Positions 50,416-58,096 of a stretch of 64,000 nucleotides of DNA are shown here, one piece after another (within the stretch, counting starts at the first letter, position 1; every line of letters begins with the position of its first letter). Both the position numbers and the translations under genes were made by a program. Source of the stretch: a virus; IMG/VR virus record IMGVR_UViG_3300037189_027540, positions 1 through 64,000 of that record, one strand, 5' to 3'. Under the pieces are notes generated by a model. It had not been told where the DNA came from and did not search any database. It worked only from the letters and a program-made list of their open reading frames with translations.

Positions 50416-50646
50416 ATGTTATCTTTACTGCTAGTCGAAGATACTGGAGAGAAGCTAGGTAAAATTAATCTCTATAAAACAGAGCCTTTCGATTTTACCT
50501 CTACGCAAATCCAAAATATTAGAGCCGCATCCGCAAGGCTTTTTGCGCAATCAAATGGCGTGTACGAATGGATTCTAACTGACCAGCCCGGTACGGTAAA
50601 TCCAAGTGTAACCACTACCACCACGACAGTTAAGCCTAAGCTTTAG
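50416..50646 (+). CDS. Small protein with Thr-run C-terminus, 76 aa
   Basis: A compact domain (MLSLLLVEDTGEKLGKINLY...ARLFAQSNGVYEWILT) is followed by the tail VNPSVTTTTTTVKPKL. The six-Thr run echoes the Thr linkers of the LamG adhesins and collagen-like proteins. ATG 50416 follows AGGGG. The stop interlocks with that of thyX (TTAG, 50643-50646). Function unknown; a virion-associated protein is possible. Confidence 0.6.
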   Translation: MLSLLLVEDTGEKLGKINLYKTEPFDFTSTQIQNIRAASARLFAQSNGVYEWILTDQPGTVNPSVTTTTTTVKPKL

Positions 50647-51422
50647 ACTTTGCGGTATTGAGTGAGGACTTCGAACTTTCCAATCTCGTATTCGACCAGC
50701 TCGTAGTCGCCGAAAATATTCGGAGCCTCTTCCTTCATTACTAATAAGATAGCAATAGCTAAAGTCCGTATCTCATCATCAGCATGACGAGTTCCACGTA
50801 GCTCTATGAAATGCCTTAAAGCTCGCGCATTAGCAGTAACAAAAATCTTCGTCTCAGTAGCATTTGGCAATACACTGCGTGCAGCCTGCCTTGCTTGCTT
50901 CCTCCTTGATGTCCTATCGGTTACGTGCGCAAGCTTAGCATTTAACTTTTCAGCTAATTCGCAATAACCATCATGAGCAGCTTGCACAGTTTTTAACCAA
51001 ATCTCGTGTAGCTCTGGGTCCGCTGCTATAATCTCAGGCTCCACGTATTCAGCTACCGATTCGTCAACGTACCTCTGGCTTAATTGGCTGTATCCGAATC
51101 CAGCTCGGTGACGTACCAGTTCATGGGTAAGGCTTCTGCTTATGTCTGTGATTACAAGATTCCACATGCCGTGCTCAAGCACGCTACCGTGGCCCACCTC
51201 TAATATGTGACTAAGATATGCTTTGTTGCCACCTGGCCTAGGTTTTGCGAAGCTCATATAGCAGATGCGTCCGGCCATCTCGGTTAGCAATTCTGCGGGC
51301 TCATTGGTATCAGACTCCCACTGTACTTCATGATCGTCTAGGAATTGCTTGATCTCATCCTGGTCGCACATTTGTCGACCAACCACATACACAGAAGGTT
51401 GGCTAGCCACCTTAATCATCAT
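50643..51422 (-). CDS. thyX: FAD-dependent thymidylate synthase ThyX
   Basis: Converts dUMP to dTMP using methylene-tetrahydrofolate and a reduced flavin. The ThyX signature is clear: HELVRHRAGFGYSQLSQRYV (residues 100-119), with RHR and the downstream Ser, and SVLEHGMWNLVITDISR (80-96) before it. The length of 259 aa is normal. It supplies the substrate of the thymidylate kinase half of the fusion at 7491-8594. It is transcribed leftwards, divergent from the glycosyltransferase at 51479 across 56 nt that include an AT-rich stretch (TTTAAATTAAATAC). Confidence 0.93.
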   Translation of the reverse strand: MMIKVASQPSVYVVGRQMCDQDEIKQFLDDHEVQWESDTNEPAELLTEMAGRICYMSFAKPRPGGNKAYLSHILEVGHGSVLEHGMWNLVITDISRSLTHELVRHRAGFGYSQLSQRYVDESVAEYVEPEIIAADPELHEIWLKTVQAAHDGYCELAEKLNAKLAHVTDRTSRRKQARQAARSVLPNATETKIFVTANARALRHFIELRGTRHADDEIRTLAIAILLVMKEEAPNIFGDYELVEYEIGKFEVLTQYRKV

Positions 51423-51478
51423 ATCCCCCCAATTCTGTAGATAACTGAACCATTTAAATTAAATACAGTCAGAAACAA

Positions 51479-52234
51479 ATGTCAGATAAGCAGTTATTTT
51501 TCACAGCTTCAACTGGCACGAAATTAAGATTTCCAAATTATTGGCGAATGTTTCTAAAGAGCCTCAAAGTAGCCCTTGATAACACGTCCTTCAAAGTACA
51601 TCTTGTATTCGATGGAAACACGCTGCTAGACGATATCCCGAAAGATGTGAACGTCATCCGATACCAACACAGGATGCTACATCGATTCGAACGCAGTCTG
51701 AGAAATAACCATTTAAAATGGCTCGACACCTGTCGTAGCACCTACCTTAAAACTGAAATTCCGTTTATAGCTCATAACCTTGGGTTTAGCAATAATGTGC
51801 TGTACGCCGACATCGATTGCTTTTTGTTACAAGACTTTGTTATAGGATATACAGGAAAACCGTTTTGGGCTGGGTCGGCCAAAAACACCGACAAGACACA
51901 TTTCTGTCCAGGGTTAATGATATATCATGTGGGCAAGATGCTAGAGTTTGACATTGAAATCTTAGACCATATAGACAAGCACCTTGAAGGCAATAATTCG
52001 TTTGACTTCGATGATCTGAATGCGATATTTCCGTTAGGATCGTACGGATTGTTGCCGCTAGAATATAACTGGAAGCCCGTGTGGGGAATCGATGCTAATA
52101 TTAAAGTGTTGCATTTCGCAGGCGCTAAGCCTAATTCGATCGAAGATAAGACAAGATTGCCGTTTGTTAGGCACTTGATAGACCCTAACCCAACCGCATT
52201 CAATTACTATAGCGATTGGTTCGAAACACTTTAA
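51479..52234 (+). CDS. GT8-like glycosyltransferase, 251 aa
   Basis: A GT-A enzyme: GFSNNVLYADIDCFLLQDF holds the DxD motif (about residues 101-119), and VLHFAGAKPNSIED (about 212-225) corresponds to the family's H-x-x-G-x-K-P segment that closes the donor site. The N-terminal part with MFLKSLKVALDNTSFKVHLV is the usual first nucleotide-binding strand-helix. It stands alone between thyX and a convergent hypothetical gene. The substrate is unknown. Confidence 0.75.
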   Translation: MSDKQLFFTASTGTKLRFPNYWRMFLKSLKVALDNTSFKVHLVFDGNTLLDDIPKDVNVIRYQHRMLHRFERSLRNNHLKWLDTCRSTYLKTEIPFIAHNLGFSNNVLYADIDCFLLQDFVIGYTGKPFWAGSAKNTDKTHFCPGLMIYHVGKMLEFDIEILDHIDKHLEGNNSFDFDDLNAIFPLGSYGLLPLEYNWKPVWGIDANIKVLHFAGAKPNSIEDKTRLPFVRHLIDPNPTAFNYYSDWFETL

Positions 52235-52244
52235 AATTGCGACG

Positions 52245-52568
52245 TTATACTGGCAGTGCGCTTACTGGTCCTGTGGGTGCTGACCGTGCTTCTGGTGGTG
52301 CTTGTTCTGCTGGTGGTAATGGCACTGGTTTTGAGTAGAATTGTGATAATATCTCATACTTGAAGTCGTCAGCTACTTTGCTCAATAATACAGAGCAATC
52401 AAATGCCTGGCCTCGGAAAAAGATATTAGGTCTTGGGCTAGCGAAGTTTTTAGAAATTAGGACGGTTAGATCGAAACCGTATTTTTCTAGAAGCGGACCT
52501 GCTTCTTTGAGGAATTCCTGGAATTTCTCATTCTGTTTTTGGATTTCAATTTCGGGGCTTTCTGCCAT
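52245..52568 (-). CDS. Hypothetical protein, 107 aa
   Basis: A helical N-terminus (QKQNEKFQEFLKEAGPLLEK) leads to a short globular part and a Pro/Ala-rich tail (PPAEQAPPEARSAPTGPVSA). No family recognised. ATG 52568 has GGAG nine nt upstream. Its start codon and that of the divergent gene at 52567 interlock in the palindrome CATG, leaving no space for promoters between them. Confidence 0.6.
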   Translation of the reverse strand: MAESPEIEIQKQNEKFQEFLKEAGPLLEKYGFDLTVLISKNFASPRPNIFFRGQAFDCSVLLSKVADDFKYEILSQFYSKPVPLPPAEQAPPEARSAPTGPVSALPV

Positions 52569-53166
52569 GAGAACTTCTCCGTTATCTGAAAGTCAAGAGA
52601 TCCACGAATTATTTACATTGATGCAGGCTGTTTATGCATCTGAAAGAATAATCATCAGACAGCAACCTGACACACCTTTCGAAAAATCATATGCATATCG
52701 GTACGTTAAGTCTCTTAATGATAGACTTAAATCTTGGGAATTTAATAAAGCGCAAACCGAATACTTCATTAAATTCGTAATAAGGTATGTGAAAAACAAA
52801 AAAATCGGCATTAAGGGTTTCAGTGTGTTCCATCAGAAGAATCTCCTAGAATCATGTCTTAAACAAGTGTTGACTGATTTAGAATCATTTAAGCGGTTTA
52901 GGAAGAATTATGCTTTACTGATGAAATGGCTTCGGGAGCAAGCTAGAGATACTGACTTAAAAACTATATTACTTAAGCGCGTTAATGGTCTTTCAAATCT
53001 GCTCTTGTGGTACAAATCGAGTAGAATAACTGACGATATGCTAGCCGTATCGAAAGAGTTAATGGAATCACTTGATGGTTTGCCGCCAGCTGAACGTCAG
53101 TTACTGCCAAGCAATGTTCAGTTATTTCTTCTTCGTGGTAGATTAAAAGAACTCTCAAACGTATAG
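52567..53166 (+). CDS. Hypothetical protein upstream of ribonucleotide reductase, 199 aa
   Basis: An all-helical, basic protein (IKFVIRYVKNKKIGIKGFSV, FKRFRKNYALLMKWLREQAR) without a recognised family. The frame stays open upstream to 52360 but overlaps the divergent gene there, so I use ATG 52567, although its ribosome site is weak. The reductase gene begins eight nt after its stop, so the two are probably one transcript. Confidence 0.6.
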   Translation: MRTSPLSESQEIHELFTLMQAVYASERIIIRQQPDTPFEKSYAYRYVKSLNDRLKSWEFNKAQTEYFIKFVIRYVKNKKIGIKGFSVFHQKNLLESCLKQVLTDLESFKRFRKNYALLMKWLREQARDTDLKTILLKRVNGLSNLLLWYKSSRITDDMLAVSKELMESLDGLPPAERQLLPSNVQLFLLRGRLKELSNV

Positions 53167-53174
53167 GAGTGGCT

Positions 53175-56100
53175 ATGTTAGGTGTGTCAAAAGCGATCAA
53201 CCCACGCGATTATTTTAGCCTTGATGTAAAATTCCTTAAGCAATACGAGGCTAAAAAGCCTAACTTCGGATTCAATGGATTGGGTGAACTTGTATTTTTC
53301 AGGACTTATTCTCGCCTTAAACCAGATGGGTCGAAAGAATCATTCTTTGATTGCATCAAGCGTGTTGTAGAAGGATGCTACGAAATACAACGGCGCCATT
53401 GCGTTTCTTTGCACATCCCATGGAACTTTAAAAAAGCGCAAGAAAGCGCCCAAGAGATGTTTCAGAGGATGTGGGACTTCAAATTCTTACCTCCTGGCCG
53501 CGGACTTTGGATGATGGGCACGGACTTCATGTGGTCTAGACTTGGCGCCGCATTGAATAATTGCTTCGATGGTAAGACAGAGATCATTACTAGAGATGGT
53601 GTTAAACAAATCGGATTGCTGGTAGGCACCGAACAGGAGTTGTTGACTACTGGTGGTAAATGGGTGAAAGCACCAATTAAATCATTTGGTGTACAGGAAT
53701 TATATAAACTGACGCTAGAGCGGGCTGGCGTCCAGAAGATTATCTATACTACTGCGGGCCATCGTTGGTTCGCTAAAGATTTACGTAAAACGCAAACTGT
53801 CGCTATTGAAGATACGTCTGGTGTAATTGTTAAAAAGCGACAGCATATTGGCTATAAAGAAGTAACAACAGTCAACCTGACTGAACATCATATAATGCAA
53901 TCTGTGTATGGCAGTGGTGTCAATGGCAACGTCAGACCTAGTGCTTTTGGTGTTGCGCATGGCATTGCCTATGGTGATGGCACAACTGGTCAAGATTCTG
54001 AATCGTGTGGCACTTATCTCTATCTGTGTGGACATAAAAATGAGGAATTATTAGAATATTTCCCCAATTGCCCTACTTCGTTCGATAAGGAAAAGGGCGT
54101 TGAAGGGGCAGTTAGAGTAGCTGACTTGCCTAGATTTTTCAGGCGGAAACCGTCTCTACGTGAATCTAAGAGCTATTTATATGGATGGTTGGCTGGATAT
54201 TTTGCAGCTGACGGCACCATCAACACTAAGGGCAATCAGATATGCATAGCTAGTAGCGAATACGATAACATGTTATTAGTGCGTGATGTTTGTGCTGTTC
54301 TTGGCATAGGCACATATTCAATAGTCCAGACTACGCAAACAGTTACCCATGATGGCATCAAGAAAAAATTCATAGGATATAAAATTGGTATTATGCCGAT
54401 CCATCTTAATGAAGACTTCTTTTTGCTTTCTGAGCATAAGAAGCGGTTTTTAGATCATCGTAGCCATCGCGATAGGCCATTATACAAGTGGCATGTTAAG
54501 TCTGTTGAACAGACTGGTGAATTTGCCGAAGTTTATTGTCCGCAAGTCCCAGATACACAGGCTTTTGCACTTGCAGATAACATATTAACTGGCAATTGTG
54601 CATTTATCAGCACTGATGATACCATAGAAGCCGATCCAGCAGAGCCATTCTGTTTTTTGATGGATATGGCGATGCTAGGTGTTGGAGTGGGTTTCGATAC
54701 TAAAGGTAAAGACAGGATCGCTATAAAGAATCCATCTGCTAAAACCGTGGGATATCAAATAGAAGACTCACGTGAAGGTTGGGTAGAGTCATTAAGGATG
54801 CTATTGCATTCTTACACGCTTAAGTATAAAGATGGTAAAGTAAAATTCGATTATTCGCTGATTAGACCAAAAGGTAGCCCCATCAATGGATTCGGTGGCA
54901 CTGCAGCTGGTTCTGGGATCTTGGTGGAGCTGCACAACGCAGTTATCGCATTATTAGATAGCCGAGTCGGTAAAAAACTATCTAGCGTCGATATTACCGA
55001 CATCATGAACATCATTGGTAAATGTGTTGTTGCTGGCAATGTTAGGCGTTGTTTGCCTAAAGGCACATTGGTCCACTTAAAAAGAGGTTTAACACCAATC
55101 GAACAGGTGAGGGTTGGCGATTTAGTGTTAACAGCTGATGGATATTATCCAGTCATTGAGAATGTTAAACAGGGCGTTCAGCGGGTTGTTACTATTAAAA
55201 ATCAGATGGGTAAGTTCAGATGTACTGATCGACACCGCATTGCTATTATGTCTGGTGTTGGAAAATATGAGTGGAAGCGCGCCAAAGAACTAGTTAAAGA
55301 TGATAGGATGGTGTTTGTAGATGCGATAATTCCAGGCGTCACAACTGCACTGCCTAGCGACACCGATGCGTCAACACGCGGTAACCAAATGATCGTGCCT
55401 AATCTAACAACCGATGTGGCGTGGTTTATTGGCGCTATCCATGGTGATGGTTATGTGTATGATGGACGAGCATACAAAGGTCGTAAACACCACGGTTCGT
55501 CTGTCTCCATCTCTGTGAATAGAGATGAATACCATGATGGGATGATCGAAAAAATAAGTACTGGCTTCGCAATGTTTGGATTTACTGCTAGAGAGCAGTC
55601 AAGCCATGATAATAGCCACAAATTACGAGTGACGTCACGAAAATTAGCGTCGTATTTTCACAAAAATTTAAAGACTGCTAAGACACCTCTAGACGTGCCA
55701 GAATTCATTTTGTGTGGTATGCCAGAGATCAGAGCTGCATATTTGGCTGGACTGCTAGATACGGATGGATCTACCAAAAATAGACCTACTGTATTACTGG
55801 CCAGCGTTTATGCCAAATTCATTAAGCAAGTGCAAGCGGTGTATTCAAGCCTTGGAATACCTACAAAGTGTGTGCTTAGAGCTGAAGAAGATGGCACTAA
55901 CCAAGCTAAATGGGAATTACATTTGGTTGGTGAAATGGCGATTTCAAAGTTCAATGAACTTGTTCAACAATATGCTGTTAAGCAATTGCGTGTAATGACT
56001 GGATATAGTGGCCATGACTATGGATTTCCTTCAGCATGGGTTTACAAGAGCACCATCGATTATGGTCGTTCATGGAGTCCGCAGCAAGCACAAATGTCAT

Positions 56101-57560
56101 ATAACAGAGCATGTCTATGTGATGCAGAGACAAATGATTTAGTGCCTATAGCTGTAGAAGCTGTAATTGATGAAAGCATCGAAGTCGAGACTTATGATCT
56201 ATCGGTCCCAGGCAGGAATGAATTCGTTGCTGAGGGCATGCTTGTGCATAACACAGCGGAAATCGCCTTCGGTAGCCCTGATGATACTGAATATAGTAAC
56301 ATGAAAAATGTCACCGCTGGCTTAACTGAAACTGAAAGAAATGAATTCTTCAATGTCACAAATGGTCTGTATAGCAAATCTCGTAGCCATGCTACTATCG
56401 ATGATTTCACGGGAACTACTATCTCAGCCGATAAATTAAACAGAGCTATAGAAACCTGGAACGCGCTTAACAGCTACAGATGGGCATCCAACAATAGCGT
56501 GTCCGCTGAAGTTGGTATGGATTATTCGAAATTCGGTGAGCAGATTGCTGCCAATGGCGAACCAGGGTTTATCTGGCTCCAAAATATGCGAGATTATGGC
56601 CGCATGAAAGATGGGCATACTCCTGGTATTGATGGGCGAGTTGCCGGAAGCAACCCTTGCGTCGAGCAATCGCTAGAATCTTCTGAGTTATGTTGCTTGG
56701 TTGAGACATTCCCAGCCAGACATGATGATGCAGCGGATTTCATGCGCACATTGAAATTCGCATACCTGTATGCTAAAACCGTTACCTTGCTGCCTACCCA
56801 TAATGTCCGCACCAATCAAGTGATGTTACGTAATCGTCGCATAGGCCTATCACAATCAGGTATAGTGCAAGCTTTTGCTAAATTCGGTAGACGTGCTGTT
56901 TTGAGTGATTTTTGTGACGCAGGCTATAGTGAGATCGATAGTTGGGACATGATCTATTCAGAATGGTTATGTGTGCCTAAGAGCATCAAGAAGACCAGCA
57001 TCAAGCCTAGTGGTTCGGTGTCGCTCTTAGCTGGAGCCACACCTGGCATCCACTACCCAGAAGCTACAACTTATTGGAGAACTGTACGTGTAGCCAAGGA
57101 TAACATACTTGTTAAGATCCTCCAAAAGGCAGGATATAGGGTAGAACCTAGTGTGACTGATAGTCGTACTATGGTAGTATATTTCGCTATCAGCGATAGA
57201 TCTGTTAAAGCGGTAAATGAGGTGAGTATGCTGGAGCAACTGGAAAATTGTGCTGCTTACCAACATTATTGGGCAGATAATCAAGTTAGTTGCACAGTTA
57301 AGTTTAAGAAGCATGAAGCTAAAGACATCGCTTCAGCTCTAGAATTATATGAAGACCAACTGAAGGGCATTAGCTTCTTGCCTTATTTCGAACACAACTA
57401 TCCACAAGCACCATATATCCCTTGTGCGCCACAGGAGGTCGATGAATATAATAGTAGCATTAAAGAAGTGGACTATACTGATTACATAATGGAAGCTGCT
57501 GGTAGCAACTATTGCGAAAATGACACGTGTGAATTGAAGACTGAAACAGCGGCCCAATAA
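53175..57560 (+). CDS. nrdJ: Class II (B12-dependent) ribonucleotide reductase with two inteins
   Basis: Reduces ribonucleotides to deoxyribonucleotides using an adenosylcobalamin radical. Without the two inteins (346 and 401 aa) the protein is about 715 aa, close to monomeric RTPR enzymes such as that of Lactobacillus leichmannii. NPCVEQSLESSELCC has the radical Cys, the Glu two residues on and the redox Cys at the expected 11-residue spacing (Cys408, Glu410, Cys419 in that enzyme). The first redox Cys is in NN|CAFIS, and the C-terminal shuttle pair is NYCENDTCELK. I use ATG 53175 (AGGAG six nt upstream); GTG 53169 is in frame. A strong hairpin follows the stop. Confidence 0.93.
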   Translation: MLGVSKAINPRDYFSLDVKFLKQYEAKKPNFGFNGLGELVFFRTYSRLKPDGSKESFFDCIKRVVEGCYEIQRRHCVSLHIPWNFKKAQESAQEMFQRMWDFKFLPPGRGLWMMGTDFMWSRLGAALNNCFDGKTEIITRDGVKQIGLLVGTEQELLTTGGKWVKAPIKSFGVQELYKLTLERAGVQKIIYTTAGHRWFAKDLRKTQTVAIEDTSGVIVKKRQHIGYKEVTTVNLTEHHIMQSVYGSGVNGNVRPSAFGVAHGIAYGDGTTGQDSESCGTYLYLCGHKNEELLEYFPNCPTSFDKEKGVEGAVRVADLPRFFRRKPSLRESKSYLYGWLAGYFAADGTINTKGNQICIASSEYDNMLLVRDVCAVLGIGTYSIVQTTQTVTHDGIKKKFIGYKIGIMPIHLNEDFFLLSEHKKRFLDHRSHRDRPLYKWHVKSVEQTGEFAEVYCPQVPDTQAFALADNILTGNCAFISTDDTIEADPAEPFCFLMDMAMLGVGVGFDTKGKDRIAIKNPSAKTVGYQIEDSREGWVESLRMLLHSYTLKYKDGKVKFDYSLIRPKGSPINGFGGTAAGSGILVELHNAVIALLDSRVGKKLSSVDITDIMNIIGKCVVAGNVRRCLPKGTLVHLKRGLTPIEQVRVGDLVLTADGYYPVIENVKQGVQRVVTIKNQMGKFRCTDRHRIAIMSGVGKYEWKRAKELVKDDRMVFVDAIIPGVTTALPSDTDASTRGNQMIVPNLTTDVAWFIGAIHGDGYVYDGRAYKGRKHHGSSVSISVNRDEYHDGMIEKISTGFAMFGFTAREQSSHDNSHKLRVTSRKLASYFHKNLKTAKTPLDVPEFILCGMPEIRAAYLAGLLDTDGSTKNRPTVLLASVYAKFIKQVQAVYSSLGIPTKCVLRAEEDGTNQAKWELHLVGEMAISKFNELVQQYAVKQLRVMTGYSGHDYGFPSAWVYKSTIDYGRSWSPQQAQMSYNRACLCDAETNDLVPIAVEAVIDESIEVETYDLSVPGRNEFVAEGMLVHNTAEIAFGSPDDTEYSNMKNVTAGLTETERNEFFNVTNGLYSKSRSHATIDDFTGTTISADKLNRAIETWNALNSYRWASNNSVSAEVGMDYSKFGEQIAANGEPGFIWLQNMRDYGRMKDGHTPGIDGRVAGSNPCVEQSLESSELCCLVETFPARHDDAADFMRTLKFAYLYAKTVTLLPTHNVRTNQVMLRNRRIGLSQSGIVQAFAKFGRRAVLSDFCDAGYSEIDSWDMIYSEWLCVPKSIKKTSIKPSGSVSLLAGATPGIHYPEATTYWRTVRVAKDNILVKILQKAGYRVEPSVTDSRTMVVYFAISDRSVKAVNEVSMLEQLENCAAYQHYWADNQVSCTVKFKKHEAKDIASALELYEDQLKGISFLPYFEHNYPQAPYIPCAPQEVDEYNSSIKEVDYTDYIMEAAGSNYCENDTCELKTETAAQ
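53562..54596 (+). other. Intein 1 in ribonucleotide reductase (345 aa)
   Basis: Begins with Cys in CFDGKTEIITRDG (splicing block A), has block B TTAGHRWFA, and ends QAFALADNILTGN before the +1 Cys of CAFIS. The penultimate residue is Gly rather than the usual His. A LAGLIDADG-type homing endonuclease motif (GWLAGYFAADGT) lies in the middle; the second motif is not obvious, so endonuclease activity is uncertain. It sits immediately before the redox-active Cys of the host enzyme. Confidence 0.9.
55050..56252 (+). other. Intein 2 in ribonucleotide reductase (401 aa)
   Basis: Begins with Cys in CLPKGTLVHLKRG, has block B CTDRHRIA, and ends NEFVAEGMLVHN before the +1 Thr of TAEIAFG. Two LAGLIDADG motifs are visible (AWFIGAIHGDGYV and AYLAGLLDTDGST), so the homing endonuclease may be active. 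The insertion point AGNVRR|TAEI is a conserved stretch of reductases where inteins are known to occur. Confidence 0.93.
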
Positions 57561-57567
57561 TGAAGGT

Positions 57568-57599
57568 ATGGCCCCCCTGCTGCTCTGCAGGGGGGCCAT
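57568..57599 (+). terminator. Rho-independent-type hairpin after nrdJ
   Basis: A 13-bp perfect stem (ATGGCCCCCCTGC paired with GCAGGGGGGCCAT) with a six-base loop begins 7 nt after the reductase stop, followed by TTGTATTGATG. The very G+C-rich stem in an AT-rich setting supports a terminator, though the T tract is short. Confidence 0.8.
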
Positions 57600-57613
57600 T
57601 GTATTGATGTAAT

Positions 57614-57844
57614 ATGAGATTTACGGAAGCTGAAACATACGACTTATATGTAGCATATCTAGAACCTATGTTACGTGAACAATACGGCCATCAATGCTTT
57701 AGTTACCAATACGACTTCAGTGGCGCCTATGTTTTGTTTCCTTATTTCGACATATCATTCGACGCAATCGACTTCGCAAGCCCGGAGGCAAGCTTAGCTT
57801 CCATCAGGCATAAAGAAGAAATAGCGTCAATCCTCTACATCTAA
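57614..57844 (+). CDS. Hypothetical protein, 76 aa
   Basis: A small Tyr/Phe/Asp-rich protein (FSYQYDFSGAYVLFPYFDIS) of unknown family. It is the first gene after the hairpin at 57568-57599 and the first of a rightward block leading to helicase, sigma factor and terminase. No motif or membrane segment is seen. Confidence 0.55.
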   Translation: MRFTEAETYDLYVAYLEPMLREQYGHQCFSYQYDFSGAYVLFPYFDISFDAIDFASPEASLASIRHKEEIASILYI

Positions 57845-57862
57845 ACATTAAGCGAAAGAACA

Positions 57863-58090
57863 ATGGAAACAATCCAGTCTAAACTCGACATCCAATCTAT
57901 CTTGCAAAAGTTAGATGAAAAACAGAATGAACCAGTGGACATGGTGATTACTACAAATGAAGGGGAGTCATTTTACTTTTCAGCCAAGCTTGATATAATG
58001 TTCGGCAGAAAGGCCACAGAGGAGCTTGAGTCTAGGTATTTAATAGTGGAGATCATAGGCGACGGAACATATACTCAAAACGTGGAATAG
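57863..58090 (+). CDS. Hypothetical protein, 75 aa
   Basis: A small acidic protein with an N-terminal helix and a short beta sheet (MVITTNEGESFYFSAKLDIM, RYLIVEIIGDGTY). No family recognised. It lies 18 nt after the 76-aa gene and 6 nt before the helicase gene, so it is most likely in one transcript with them. Confidence 0.55.
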   Translation: METIQSKLDIQSILQKLDEKQNEPVDMVITTNEGESFYFSAKLDIMFGRKATEELESRYLIVEIIGDGTYTQNVE

Positions 58091-58096
58091 AGTCAA

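Noticed and set aside
53781-57314. Minus-strand frames within the ribonucleotide reductase gene
   Set aside because: The plus-strand gene is supported by catalytic and intein motifs across its whole length.
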